A stretch of 64,000 nt of DNA from Parus major (Eukaryota; Chordata; Aves; Passeriformes; Paridae): NCBI RefSeq assembly GCF_001522545.3, contig NC_031770.1, positions 107,486,130 through 107,550,129 of the forward strand, in the 5' to 3' direction. Under the pieces are notes generated by a model, which saw nothing but the letters and a program-made list of their open reading frames with translations, had not been told where the DNA came from and searched no databases. This document shows positions 16,850-28,044 of the stretch, in pieces. Made by a program: the position numbers and the translations under genes. Within the stretch, counting starts at the first letter, position 1. Each line of letters opens with the position of its first letter.

Positions 16850-17872
16850 GCCTCTCCGGCAGAAGCAGCACTTCTCTCTCCTCCAGCACAGCTCTCGGTT
16901 TTTGTTTGCTTTGTTCTGTTGAAAGGCAGCCTTTGCCTTCTGAGCACCGGGACATTAAGGTCATTGAAACCCCTTCACAGTAATCAAGCCTCTGTAACAA
17001 AAGGGCTAGGAAAAAGATCTTTGTACCTGTAACCATATCACACACCAACTGATAGGTCTAGCTGGAAAGGACAAAACAAGGCTGAGGAAACAAGGGAGGG
17101 TTTCAGTCTGAGGATCTTTTCACAGCTATAATTTGCATGCTGAAACACCACTACCAGAGAAATGGTTCAGGTGGGAATTAGGCCAATGTCAGGCTTGATA
17201 TTCGAACTCCCGGGATTGCTACTGCCCTTCATCAAGCAGCCTATTCCTCTCTTCCTCACTTCCCAACAGACCTTAGTCTTTCCCCTTTTCCCCTTCTTTT
17301 AAGGGGGGTAGGTGTGTTGTTTTTACTCTACTAGCAGTTTGGTGGCCTTTTAACCCCCCTGGAATTTTCTGTAAGGAACACTATCTTTGCAATGTTTTTG
17401 GAAACAACAGAAAACAACCCTCTTCCAGCAACAGCTGTAGAGAATGGTGGTCTGAAACGGTGGCAGGGATGTGAGATGGAGCTCTCTGGGCTGAGGGGAG
17501 AGGCAGCAGCTGCTGGGGGTTCTGGTCAGTCCTTCTCTCAGGGGAGAAGGGAGCCAGAATATCAATAGGGATTGTCAGTTTATCTTCTAGCGAGGGATGA
17601 GTGGCTTCTCTCAGGATCTGAGGAAGAGGAGCTGACTGCTCATGTAAGATGGGATTCCTTGCTCTCTCTCATAGCTGTATGTTCCAGTAACATTACAGGC
17701 TGAATGCTTTCCTAGTGGTGTGGTGAATAGCCCTGAAATTGCCAGTAATTACTTGCACATCTCTAATATTCAGCCCTTTTCCCTTCCCACGTCCTGTGCT
17801 TCAAAACCCTTTTTGAGCTGTATGCAGTTTGGGTTTGTGGAGGTGAGCAGAGGTTAGTTAAAATTCTTTTGC

Positions 17873-17936
17873 TGTTTTTTTTTTTTTTTCTGTTTCTTTT
17901 TTTTTGTTTTGTTTTGTTTTGTTTTGTTTGTTTGTT
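17873..17936. repeat. T-rich low-complexity tract with TTTTG units
   Basis: A run of T bases passes into several consecutive GTTTT units and then GTTTG units. It lies about 1 kb after the RCAN2 stop codon, probably in the 3'UTR. An open frame of mostly Lys on the opposite strand is a by-product of the T run. Confidence 0.95.
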
Positions 17937-20789
17937 CTTCTCTTTTTTTAGGCCAAAGAAAACAGGACCATAACTACACACTTGAAATTAGACTGCATGC
18001 AACTGAATCCCCCTTTTTCACCCCATCCTGCATGTTTCTTTCACTTGCAATATATACTGGGTTACAAAAACTGTTCTGTGTTTGCATCATGGCTGACAGC
18101 AGGCAGATCCCGGATTCCCTGTCTGGCAGACCTTCCATGATGATCTATTTTTTTAATGCATACTTGTCATTTTGAGATCATATTTTCTAGACATTTGAGC
18201 TCAGATTTTGCATATATTTAAGCATGCGCTTAATTTATGCACATGAGTAGTTCCACTGAAATTAATACTGCAGAAACTGAGTGTATATGTAAGGTATGGT
18301 GGGATTTTTAAGCTAATTAGCTGCAGCTGTTCTCCCCAAAGTGACTTTAAAATGGCACAGCGAGCTTCCATGGTTTAAAATCCTTTACAGCTTAAAATAA
18401 GTAATACATCTTGGAAGCTTATTGTAAGTTCTGAAAAGTCAGCTTAGGTTCTATAAGCAAGATTGTTGTCATAAAACCTAATGATCTGGTTTCTGAGGGA
18501 GGGTTCCATCACACCCTTAATTAGCAGCGATGCTACAAAGCTTCTGCAGAGTCAAGTCCCCCTGGCAGGGGTCTTGGCTTAGCGGCACTTCAGGACAACA
18601 GGCATGTTGCTCTGTCAGCGAGGACAGGAGATGGCATTCCCAATGTGCATGGTGAGGACATCTGGGAATGAGGACTTGTTGTCCTCACACAGTTGAGCCT
18701 CTGGCCACCACAGCCTCCCCTGGTATTCCTGATGAGATGTAGTTCTTTACTCAGCACTCTGTGCATTTCTGTAATGTGATAATTGTTGCTGCATTATGGG
18801 CATCGTTGTGTGCGTGTTACACTGATACAATACTGGTCATTAAATACAGCAGAGACTGAACAGAAAATGGGGCTTTAGTATCTTCATGATAGCTGTGTAA
18901 AGTTTCCTTAAAGTAACTCCTTAGACTGCCACTTCAATTATTTTACTAGTGAAACATTTAAAATTGGTTTAAGGAAACAAATTGTCACTCACAGGACAAG
19001 GAATGTATCATGTTGAAAACACCATCTTAAGCCACAAATGACATTCCAGGAGCAACACCACTGGCTTTTCTGAGAACACACCCAGCACTGATGTCCATGG
19101 GGTTTAGTTTAGCCCAGTATAAACAGGGACAGTAAGATTTAAACATGTAAATGATCAGATATCATTGCTAATGGATTTTTTTACAGGCAAGACTGTAGGA
19201 GGCCAAATCTTGTGCTTGTATCCATGTTCTCAAACTTTGGAGAGACATGGTTCTGAATTAAGTACTTTGGCCTCAAATGATGTAAAACTACACTGCAAAT
19301 TAAAGCACTGGACCTTAAATGTTCTTTCCTCAAAGTGCATTTTCAAACATTTTAAATGAGGCCCTGTTCAGTGACTAACTCTGTGCTTTGTAAAACTGTG
19401 TGGTACTACCCAGGAGGCAGCAGGACATGGCTCATTGCTTGAAGCACTGAAATCGAAACACAATTACAAGCCTGAAAATTCAAAGCAGTTTCTATGAGCA
19501 GAGCTTATATATTACCTGTATGTGATAAAATAATGGTCATCATAAAATAAGTGTTTCATGTGTTATGGAATAATGTCCCTGTCAGCAAAGTATCAGCATT
19601 TGTGGCTCTTGAGAGAAGCTAGTGTTTTACTAAAGGTTGGTTCTCGCCTGACATGGAAAGAATGCTTCTTTCAAAAAGTGCTGACTTTTACTGGAAGGAG
19701 AATTGTCCTATTCAGTAAGTCACAGGCAGAGCCCCTACTCATTTGAGTGGGAATTTGCTCTTCTGTAGCTTTTCTGAGGTCAGCCGCTCTGACTTGCACT
19801 TCTTACAGGGTGTCAGGGGTGCTCTCCTGGGGACCCTGGAAGAATGGAGCCTCAGACTTACACTGTGGCTCCTGAAGCAAGGCCCACATCCTTTTAATTT
19901 CCTCCCCAAAGCAGGAGCTGGAGGGAGCAGCTGGAGGTGATGCCCTGGGACCTCTGATGGGTGGACATAGCTCCTGCTGCTCTTTGGAAATTAAAAGGAG
20001 GAAATCAGGGAAGTACAGCTTCTGTTTCTGTTGCCTGCTGCCTGCTCGTCCTTTCTGACCTCTCCAGAAATGAAACTGACATTTTATTGACTTCCTCACT
20101 ACAGTTTAAAGCATGAAAACATTTCCAGTGCATGGAGAAAGAGTATTTTGGAATCTATTCTTTTGGATCAAAACACAAGTAATTTCTGTGGCCTTGATTT
20201 TTGTAATTAAGACAAGGTGTGCAAACACCCCCCTTCCTAACATACACAGACACACTCCAGTAAACTTTGTTTTTGGCCAAGAAAATATGGCAAGAGCATC
20301 TCTTCCTCAACCATAGCAAGACCACAGCCATAGTTGCTGTAAAGTGTTTTAGGTTAAAAAAATTCTCCCTATGCATCAATTTTGTAGCACTAATTTGATC
20401 CTAAATTGGGTGAGAGGGGTGGGTTGGTTTTCTTTTGGTCTTTTTCCCCCTCTTTCCCATTCAGCAACTCTGTAAAAGCTTTCAGCAAAAATACAGATTG
20501 TTGTTTGTATTGAGGAATGGACTGAACTCCTGGCAGGATGTGATTCCAGTGGTTTGTCTGAGCACTGTCACAGATGCCATGAGCGTTTCCATTGTATTGT
20601 ACATAACTTTTGAAATATTCTATTTAGTCATATTTTATAGGAGTATTAAAAAGCTTCTGGCTAATTAATCACTTTTACACTTCTATAATTCAGAGCTTAG
20701 TTTAAAATTATAAATATGGCAAACAGTATTTTTGTGTTCTGCTTGCATTGGCATTTGGAAAAGCAACATTTAAAGAGTTAAACTATATC

Positions 20790-20795
20790 AATAAA
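20790..20795 (+). terminator. RCAN2: Candidate poly(A) signal, RCAN2
   Basis: A canonical AATAAA hexamer is followed within 25 nt by a GT-rich stretch (AGTAGTGTGGTGTAT). It lies 3.9 kb after the RCAN2 stop codon on the coding strand. It is a candidate only, since no transcript end can be seen from sequence. Confidence 0.4.
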
Positions 20796-23140
20796 ATGAG
20801 TAGTGTGGTGTATACCCCTGGTAGAACTGAAAATGCTTAAATGTGTGACATAGGCCAAACTCTCTTTCAGTAGAAATTAAGGGGAAAGCAGCCTTCTTGT
20901 TGGCAGGATGTGCCATGTTCCATTTTAAGCCGCTGCAGTTTCACAGTCATGTGAACTTGCTCTGGTTTGCTGTGGATTTGGCTCAGTGTACACAAAAAAA
21001 GCTGCAGTGCGGTCCCTGGTGAGCAACAGCTCAGCACGAACCCTGATGTGGTTCTCACTGTGCTTTTATACCCACGGGTGATGCTGTGGCCATGAGTGCT
21101 TGGACAAGGAACATGGCATGCAGCTGCCAGCCAGGCTGGGGAAAGAGTTCTGTTAACATTCATTATTATAAAAATTGAAACTAATTGTTATCTCTTGCAT
21201 CAGTTTGTGCTGGGTCTTGCAGAGGACTGGAAACTGGGAGATGAGTTTGCTGATAACTGTCCTGTGAAATTCTGATATTGGATTGCTCAAATCTGGATTT
21301 GAAGAAATGGTTTGTTTTTCTGTGTGCTTGGCATAAAAAACTTCATTTCTCAAAGGATGATTGTTCATGATTCTGAAAATTAGATCCACTTAAGAAGTCT
21401 CACTGGAGAAATAAACTCTGAGCTCTTTAATTCCTTTGGAAAGGACAGGCCTTAACCTCTGTGTTTTAATTAGGAAAACTAGTAATGAAATTCTTCTGGG
21501 GTTCTTTTCACCTCTTTTAGAGGTGAAAGGCAGGAGGCCTAGTTTATTCTTCTTTGAGCACCAAAAGAGCGTCCCCCACCACAGTGAGTTTCTTCATCCA
21601 CCCAACTGAAATGCTTTGTTTGCAGCATGCCAGCTGTGGCTCTTCCATCGTGCTTGGCACTGGACACAGCACTGGGAAATGAGCTTCAGGGCTTCAGCTG
21701 TGGATGGCAGAGAGCTGTGTGTCCCAGAGGACCAGGCTGATCACAGTCACAGTGCTTTCAGATCCTCTACAGAATATTTACTGAATTTATTTTTGGTCCT
21801 TCTTTAGTGGCAAACACTTCAGCACTAAACTTTTTGCCATTTCAGTCTTTCTCTCACACATTCAATGTGAATGTAAGACCTTTGCATTTCCTTGATTCCC
21901 TTTTGCCTAAGAAATCACTTTTAGTTCTGGTTTATTAAAAAGAAAAACCAAGTATGGATTAAAGTCCCAGCCAGACCCTCATTTATACTCAGCATCATGC
22001 AATGCTCTTGAATAACAAGTTACACTAGCAAAATCCCCAAACACTGTTTATCCTGGTTTAACCCATCTGGGGGAGTACAGCAGCTTTCAATATTCCAGAC
22101 TCCTCTTAAAAAAGATGTTTTTATAACAGTAGCTGTGCTCTTTTTTTGAATACATGTAGACTGCAGCATTCAGGGGTAAAAGGACAAGGGAGGAAGTGTT
22201 GTAAAAGCTTCCCACAGGTCTATTTGAAGTGTAGAGTATATTTGCTTTGGTTTGGAGGGGGGAGAAGCCGGCACTGTTAGAGGCAGAACAGCAACAACAC
22301 TCTGGATGGAAAGGCAGGAACCTTGAAAGCCCCTACTGCAGAGATGCTCAGAAAGCTTTAAAAAAGCAGCCTGAATGCTCTCCCCCCTTCTGTCAGTTTG
22401 TTCAGCAACTACATACATTCTGGGGCTGCAGCAAGAGTCATCTTAATACAGGATTGTGTCTTCATGCCATAGCTACAAAGCTTAAATAGGGAGATTTGTT
22501 AGGGAGATTCTTGCTGGAGTAAGGCTGGGAAAGCTGTGAAGTGTGAGCAGCCTTGAAGTTAATTAAAAATGAAGATATTCACAATCTTAAAACAGACTTC
22601 AGGATTCAGATCCGTGTATCTGAGAGCTGTGTTAAGGGCCCATTTGAATCAGGGGCTTCCTCACTCACAACATTAAGAGTATCCAGCAAGAAAGATTAAA
22701 CTTCTCTGTTCTCACCAGAAAATCAGCCTTCTTTTAACAAATTATTGTATCTGATCATATATCTAGTGCGAGAAAGTTGTGTCTACATTAGTGTCACACA
22801 GATGTGTTCTCTTCACTGTTGGGTTAATGAAGGTAAATGTTTTGAATCCATTTTAGAGCTGAGTTCTTGTACAGAAACTTCTGACAGAAATGCTATCTGT
22901 AAGGACTGGTGGATCCTTAAGTGTCAGTTTGGCAAGTTGTCCTACTGTGGGTAGCTGCAGAAATATTTTGTGTATGTTGTTGTAGATTTAAAAGCATTGC
23001 TCATGGTTTCATTTGAGTGTCTGCATTTCTGACACGGATGTGACATATCTGTATATATTATAAATCAATACTATTTTTAACCACATATTTTGTACAAATA
23101 TTCACATTAGCTCTGTACTTCAATGAAAATCTATTATGGT

Positions 23141-23146
23141 ATTAAA
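23141..23146 (+). terminator. RCAN2: Candidate distal poly(A) signal, RCAN2
   Basis: The common variant ATTAAA is followed by CATTTTGGTGGAATT and ends an AT-rich block that has the look of a conserved 3'UTR end. If used, the 3'UTR would be about 6.3 kb, longer than the mammalian one that I recall. Confidence 0.35.
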
Positions 23147-23165
23147 CATTTTGGTGGAATTAGCA

Positions 23166-24589
23166 AACTCCTTGTCCGTGCTTTGCTTTCATTTTATATC
23201 AGTGTTAAGTAGCTGAGCCATTTCTGGCGTGCAAGGCAAATATAATTTCCAGCTATTCATGTTGTTCCTTAAATCCAGGTGCTCCTGTACCCTCTAGTGA
23301 CTGATCCCAGCCACTGCAGAGGCAGCTCCCAACACCTCCGGATCTGAGAGCGCAAACTCAAACCTGAACCAACAGTAAATGTGAGCACAGTTTTTTCTAG
23401 CTAATGAGTAACAGCGTGGGACAGCACATTGCAGTTGAAGGACACCCGACAATATACACAGGTGCAGTTTTATAACAACTTTTTCTTTTTTTCCCTTTCT
23501 CCAAAGTTTCTGGTGGGGTTCACAGCCAGGAATCAGATGATGAACTCTGTCCTACTGGTGCAGAACAGCCACATCCGCATGGGTTCTACCAGGCATAGAG
23601 GCAGTGTGATTCTCCAGGCTTGGAATAGCTCAGCCTCACTCACACCTGAAACAGGACAGCAGTAATAAAGGAGGGGAAAAAAATATATTAAGAAAACAAT
23701 TAGAAGAGCCTTGTCCCCTAGTACAATCCCTGGTGGTAGTGTCAAGGGGAGAAAAGTATCACATATATGTATATGTAAATAAATATAAAGAAATAGAAAT
23801 AAATTAATTTATAAGTATTTATTCACTAGATAGGCAGTGCTTGTATATTTATATATATATATATATTCACCAGATAGGCAGTGTCAGCTATAAAGTGATT
23901 AATAAGCATCATGTTTGATTCTATGATTCTATATGGTTGGACTTGATGATCCTCAAGGTCTCTTTCAGCCTTGACAATTCTGTGATTCTGTGTTCCCCTG
24001 CACCAGTAAGAGGACAATGGTTTTGCACATTGCCATGAATTGGGGTGGGGTTTGTGTACATACACAGGACACAGACTTCAGACTCACATATAGCACAGAT
24101 CCTCAGCCAGGAAAGGTTGAATTTTTGTCCAGCTCAGCAGTTTAGGTTCTAGTGAGATAGGGAGAGATAAATTCATTTGCATTCCAGGCCATAGCTGTGG
24201 GTGTGGACATCAAAAGGTGGGGAAAAGCATCTGCCAAGAAGCAAATGGAAAATTTAGAGCCTCAGAACACAAGAGGAGAAAAAAGGGCTGATAGAAAAAC
24301 AGCAGAATCAAAACCAGGGTTTTTCAATTCTTCTTATTATTATTATTCCTATCTGAAGAAGCACTTCCCGATATCCAGAGAATGAATTTTACTGCTTGTT
24401 TTTACAGCAGGTCACAGACGAGCCAGCCTTCCCCATGCTCTATTTCTATTTAATTTCTATTTAATTTATGACATGCAGCAACACGTTACAGCCTGGCCCT
24501 CTTGACACCTGCTGAAAGGCTGTACCAGGGAGCCCCCTCCAAACACCACCTGAGGTCACTTCACCTGTGACCGGGGGGTGCTGGTGACA
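23166..24589. other. Intergenic, RCAN2 to ENPP5
   Basis: No gene is seen in this stretch. It holds AT-rich runs near 23755-23870, including an ATATAT microsatellite around 23848-23866, and the CR1 tail at 23918-23995. Confidence 0.7.
23918..23995 (+). mobile_element. CR1 LINE 3' tail
   Basis: GATTCTATATGGTTGGACTTGATGATCCTCAAGGTCTCTTTCAGCCTTGACAATTCTGTGATTCTGTG is a clean CR1 3' terminus with its repeated ATTCTGTG tail units. Everything upstream of the terminal part of the element is absent. Confidence 0.85.
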
Positions 24590-25257
24590 GCAGCTGAACA
24601 TGAGCCAGCTGTGCCCAGCTGTGCCCAGCTGTGCCCAGGTGAGCAGTGGCACTGGGCTGTACCAGCTGTGGTGTGGCAGCAGGGGCAGGGCAGTGACATC
24701 CCCTGTGCTGGGCATGGCTGAGGTCACTCGAGGGCTGTGTCCAGTTCTGGGCCCCTCAGTCCAGGAGGGACATTGAGGGGCTGGAGCGTGGCCAGAGAAG
24801 GGAATGGAGCTGGGGAAGGGTCTGGAGCACAGCTCTGATGAGGAGCAGCTGAGGGAGGAGCTGGGGAAGCTCAGTCTGGAGAAAAGGAGGCTCAGGAGGG
24901 ACCTTCTGGCTCTGCACAACTCCCTGACAGGAGGGGACAGCCGGGTGGGGTCGGGCTCTGCTCCCAGGGAACAGGGACAGGACAAGAGGACAGGCCGTCA
25001 AGCTAAGCCCGGGGAGGTTTCGGCTGGACATTAGGAAGAATTTCTTCACAGAAATGATGATTAGACGTTAGAATCGGCTGCCGAGGAAGGCGGTGGAATG
25101 AGTCACCGTCCCTGGAGGTGTTTAAGGAAAGACTGGACATGGCACCGAGGGCCCCGGTTCAGTTGCCGCGGCGATGCTCGGTCACAGGCTGGATCTGTGA
25201 TCTCAGAGCTCCTTTCCGACCCAAATGACCCCGCAATTCCGTAATTCCGCCATTCCG
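24590..25257 (+). mobile_element. CR1 LINE copy ending at the ENPP5 CpG island
   Basis: The sense CR1 3' region includes the GGAATGGAGCTGGGGAAGGGTCTGGAGCACAGCTC block (24800-24835), CTCAGTCTGGAGAAAAGGAGG, CGGCTGGACATTAGGAAGAATTTCTTCAC and AGACTGGACATGGCACCGA. Its tail, AATTCCGTAATTCCGCCATTCCGTG, is CpG-rich compared with other copies and runs directly into the CpG island. Near its 5' end there is a triplet tandem of a 10-bp AGCTGTGCCC unit (24608-24640). Confidence 0.88.
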
Positions 25258-25560
25258 TGTGCTGCTCGCGCCGGGCCCGCCCCACACGCGCTGCGTGACA
25301 GCGCCGGGCCCGCCCCCGGGCGGGGCCGGACCCGCAGCTCCGCGGCCCCTCAGGTAACGGCGGCGGCTCCGCGCTCGGGGGGTGCCCGGTGCCCTCCGGC
25401 CCGCGGCTGGGGGAGCGGGCACTGCGTGTGGGGAATGGCGGCCTGCGCTCGGCATTCGCGAGTGCCCAGCTCCGGCGGCCGCCGAGCGGGGCCCGGGACG
25501 CTTCTCTGTCTGTCTTGTCCGTCCGTGTGTCCGTGTGGCAGCTCCTGCCCTTGGCAGTCC
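25258..25560 (+). promoter_or_regulatory. ENPP5: CpG island, probable ENPP5 promoter and non-coding exon 1
   Basis: The stretch is rich in G+C and CpG against AT-rich surroundings. It has Sp1-type GC boxes, including GCGCCGGGCCCGCCCC present twice as a direct repeat (25268-25283 and 25301-25316), and a GCCCCGCCC/GGGCGGGGCC cluster. CCCCTCAG|GTAACG at 25346-25359 is a plausible plus-strand splice donor, so exon 1 would end at 25353 and contain only 5'UTR; the first ENPP5 coding exon starts at 27175 after a CAACAG acceptor. There is no TATA box, as expected for a CpG-island promoter. The link to ENPP5 is inferred from position and strand. Open frames of up to 200 codons across it reflect the lack of stop codons in GC-rich DNA. 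Confidence 0.65.
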
Positions 25561-26119
25561 GTTGGGTTCGTCCCCCCAGAGTCCCTCCGGTCCCCAGAAT
25601 TTTATGGTGCCGAGTTCTGCGGAGACCCGGGTCAGTGGATGTGCTTAGGCTGTATCGGGGAAGAGCGGTATGAAAAGGCCTCGGAAAAAACACCAAACCA
25701 CCCGTCATTTATTATTTATTCAGAGCGTGCAGTTAAGGAATTAGAATAATAGAATTATAGATCATACTGAGGTCATTAGTCGTGTAAAATTCAGAAGAGG
25801 AAACCTGATTTCACTTGAGAGGGCTTCAATCCATACTTGTCCCTCCCCAGAAGGGGAATTTATGGGCTGTGATTAATTTGGCAGCTGGGGTTCCTATGAG
25901 CACAACAGTGTGTGTGTTGTCCCTTCATCCTTCAGGTTCCTCTGGAAGAAATCCCCCATCAGGTGGATCTGAGGTAGTCTGTAGCCTCTGAGTCTGTGTT
26001 GTTTGCTGAAAAGGGAATTATGTCTCTGGAATGTCAGTTTGTTCTTTGCAGAACTCAAGGCCCGGATTTTAATTTTGAGAGACATGCAAGTTTGGTGTAA
26101 CATTTGACTGCCTGAAAGT

Positions 26120-26290
26120 TGCAGAATCCTAGAATCGCAGGGTGGTTTGGGTTGGAAACTCATCTTATTCCAACCCTCTGCCATGCACAGGACTCATTTT
26201 ACCATCTCTGTCCAATCTGGCCTTGGACACTTCCAGGGATGGGGCAGCCAGAGACCCCATTCCATTGTTGCAGTGGTATTTCAGATGCTT
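26120..26290 (-). mobile_element. CR1 LINE 3'-end fragment
   Basis: The antisense CR1 tail AGAATCCTAGAATCGCAGGGTGGTTTGGGTTGGAAACTCATC is followed by CCAACCCTCTGCCATGCACAGGACTC, TCTGGCCTTGGACACTTCCAGGGATGGGGCAGCC. It resembles the fragment at 26805 but is a separate insertion with its own tail. Confidence 0.85.
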
Positions 26291-26804
26291 GTTATACCAC
26301 AACTTCTTATATTCACTAGGATATTTATGTACTCTGAGTATTAAGATGGATTTATTGGTTACAAATTCATTGTTTTCCAGCTGAATTTCAGTGGTGATTG
26401 AGTCCCAGAGGATTGCTGAAAAATGGGAACCTAAAGGGAACTGTCAGGAATATTGATACAACCCACATGCACGATTGGGTTAAGCAGTGTCTGGTTTTGT
26501 GGTTAAATGATGCTGTTGAGCAAAAAGTGGGGAATATTAGCATGAAATTTTAGGTCAGTTACAGACAGGGAAGTTCTGTGTGAGGGTTCTTACAGGGATC
26601 TTGCTTTGAGTAGATATCTGAGTTTTCAACAAGAAATTGGTTGGGAAGAACAGGAAGAAACTGGGGCAGGGGTGCACAAGCCAATACAATGTGAAATTAT
26701 GTGTCATATTTTGTCAGGTAAGGACATAATAAGGACTGTTAGATGAGGAATACCTGTCATAGCTAGGAGTAGTCAAAATCCTTGAGTCTTGTGATCAGAG
26801 TTAG

Positions 26805-27070
26805 AATCACAGAATGGTTTGGGTTGGAAGGCACCTTAAAGGTCGTCTTGTTCCAACTCCCTGCCATGGGCAGGGACACCTTCCACAAGACCAGGTTGCT
26901 CAGAGCCCCATCCAGCCTGGCCTTGAGCCTTTCCATGGATGGGGCAGCCACAGCTTCTCTGGACCTGTTCCACGGCCTCAGCCCCCTCACAGTAAATAAT
27001 CTCTTCCTAATATCTAATCTAGCCCTGCCTTCTGTCAGTTTGAAGCCATTCTCCTTGTCCTGTCACTGCA
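26805..27070 (-). mobile_element. CR1 LINE 3'-end fragment
   Basis: The antisense CR1 begins with AGAATCACAGAATGGTTTGGGTTGGAAGGCACC and passes through CCATGGGCAGGGACACCTTCCAC, AGCCCCATCCAGCCTGGCCTTGAG, the ATGGATGGGGCAGCCACAG box and CTCTTCCTAATATCTAATC, ending at CCTTGTCCTGTCACTGCATG. It is one of the best preserved copies in the window. Confidence 0.9.
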
Positions 27071-27221
27071 TGCTTTTGTAAAATATATCTTAGAGAGTAT
27101 ATAAATACATAAGGAATGTTTTAGACATTCATTCTTAAAACTGAGTTATGACTTTGGCAACTTCTGCTCAACAGATACCATGTTGCCTCAGAAGAGAGGA
27201 CAGATATCCTCCAGAACAGCC

Positions 27222-28044
27222 ATGAGCGGTTACTGTAAAGTCCTGGGAATTTTCTTACTCTTTCTTCAAAGTGCACTGTCTCTCCAGCCAGCCCAGCCCA
27301 GAGTGCTGCTGGTGTCTTTTGATGGGTTTCGGTGGGACTACATCTACAGAGTGTCCACTCCCAATTTTCACTATGCCATGGAGAACGGGGTGCACGTCAG
27401 GCAGGTCACCAATGTGTTCATAACGAAGACGTACCCCAACCACTACACCCTGGTGACTGGGCTCTATGCAGAGAGCCACGGCATCGTCGCTAACGAGATG
27501 TATGACCCTGTCCTGAACGAAACCTTCTCCCTGAACAAAATGAACACCCACAATTCCAAGTTCTGGGAAGAGGCCAGCCCAATATGGGTGACGAACCAGA
27601 GGGAAGGACACAGATCTGGTGCCGCTATGTGGCCTGGAACAGATGTGAAGATACATGGAGTCTTGCCTACACATTACATGCCCTACAATGAATCTGTTCC
27701 CTTTGAAGACAGGGTAGCAAAGCTCATTGACTGGTTTACATCAGAAGAACCCATAAACTTTGGTCTCCTGTACTGGGAACAGCCTGATGAGATGGGGCAC
27801 CTTCTGGGCCCAGAAAACCCACTTATGGGAGCAGTAATCAGTGACATTGACAGAAAACTGGGATATCTCATTTCTGAACTGAAGAAAGCGAAGCTGTGGG
27901 ATGCAATAAACGTCATAGTCACAAGTGATCACGGAATGTCACAGTCGTCCTCAGAAAGGCTCATTGAGCTTGATCAGTACGTGAGCAGAGAGCTCTATGA
28001 AGTCATTGACCACACTCCTACAGTAGCCATTTTGCCAAAAGAAG
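27222..28044 (+). CDS. ENPP5: ENPP5 first coding exon: signal peptide and catalytic core
   Basis: ENPP5 is a type I membrane glycoprotein of the nucleotide pyrophosphatase/phosphodiesterase family with its catalytic domain outside the cell. From Met at 27222 this exon encodes residues 1-274 plus one base. Residues 1-21 form a signal peptide (hydrophobic GIFLLFLQSALS), followed by VLLVSFDGFRWDY with metal ligand Asp34, VFITKTYPNHY with the nucleophile Thr70, WEQPDEMGH with Asp189 and His193, and TSDHGM with Asp236 and His237. NET and NES are N-glycosylation sites. The donor is GAAG|GTAGGA. An in-frame ATG at 27180 would add 14 hydrophilic residues before the signal. I chose 27222 because the signal then starts as in mammals and the exon has the same 823 nt as in ENPP4; 27180 has A at -3 and cannot be excluded. 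Translation through the donor adds only ten residues before a stop. The closest alternative, ENPP4, is present separately. Confidence 0.95.

Larger units (their letters stand above)
16850..23165 (+). other. RCAN2: Probable RCAN2 3'UTR and downstream flank
   Basis: No coding exon is recognisable. The sequence just after the RCAN2 stop must be 3'UTR, but its length is uncertain. Two candidate ends stand out: AATAAA at 20790-20795 followed by GAGTAGTGTGGTGTAT, a good GT-rich downstream element, and ATTAAA at 23141-23146 after an AT-rich block (22960-23140) that contains a TGTATATA Pumilio-type site near 23050. The mammalian 3'UTR is about 2.5 kb from memory, so an earlier, weaker end such as ATTAAA near 18840 is also possible. 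A long T/TTTTG low-complexity tract lies at 17873-17936. Confidence 0.5.
25561..27174 (+). other. ENPP5: Probable ENPP5 first intron
   Basis: No coding exon is seen. The interval lies between the predicted exon 1 donor (25354) and the acceptor before 27175. It carries two antisense CR1 fragments at 26120-26290 and 26805-27070; the second ends about 105 bp before the acceptor. Confidence 0.6.

Noticed and set aside
24461..24985. Open frame of 174 codons on the minus strand with Leu/Ser/Pro-rich translation
   Set aside because: It lies inside an antisense reading of the CR1 copy. The same peptide pattern appears at 1514-1753 and 47334-47573, which are CR1 too.
25103..25749. Open frames of 174-201 codons on both strands over 25.1-25.75 kb
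   Set aside because: They span the CpG island, where stop codons are rare; composition is Arg/Pro/Ala/Gly and nothing matches a family.
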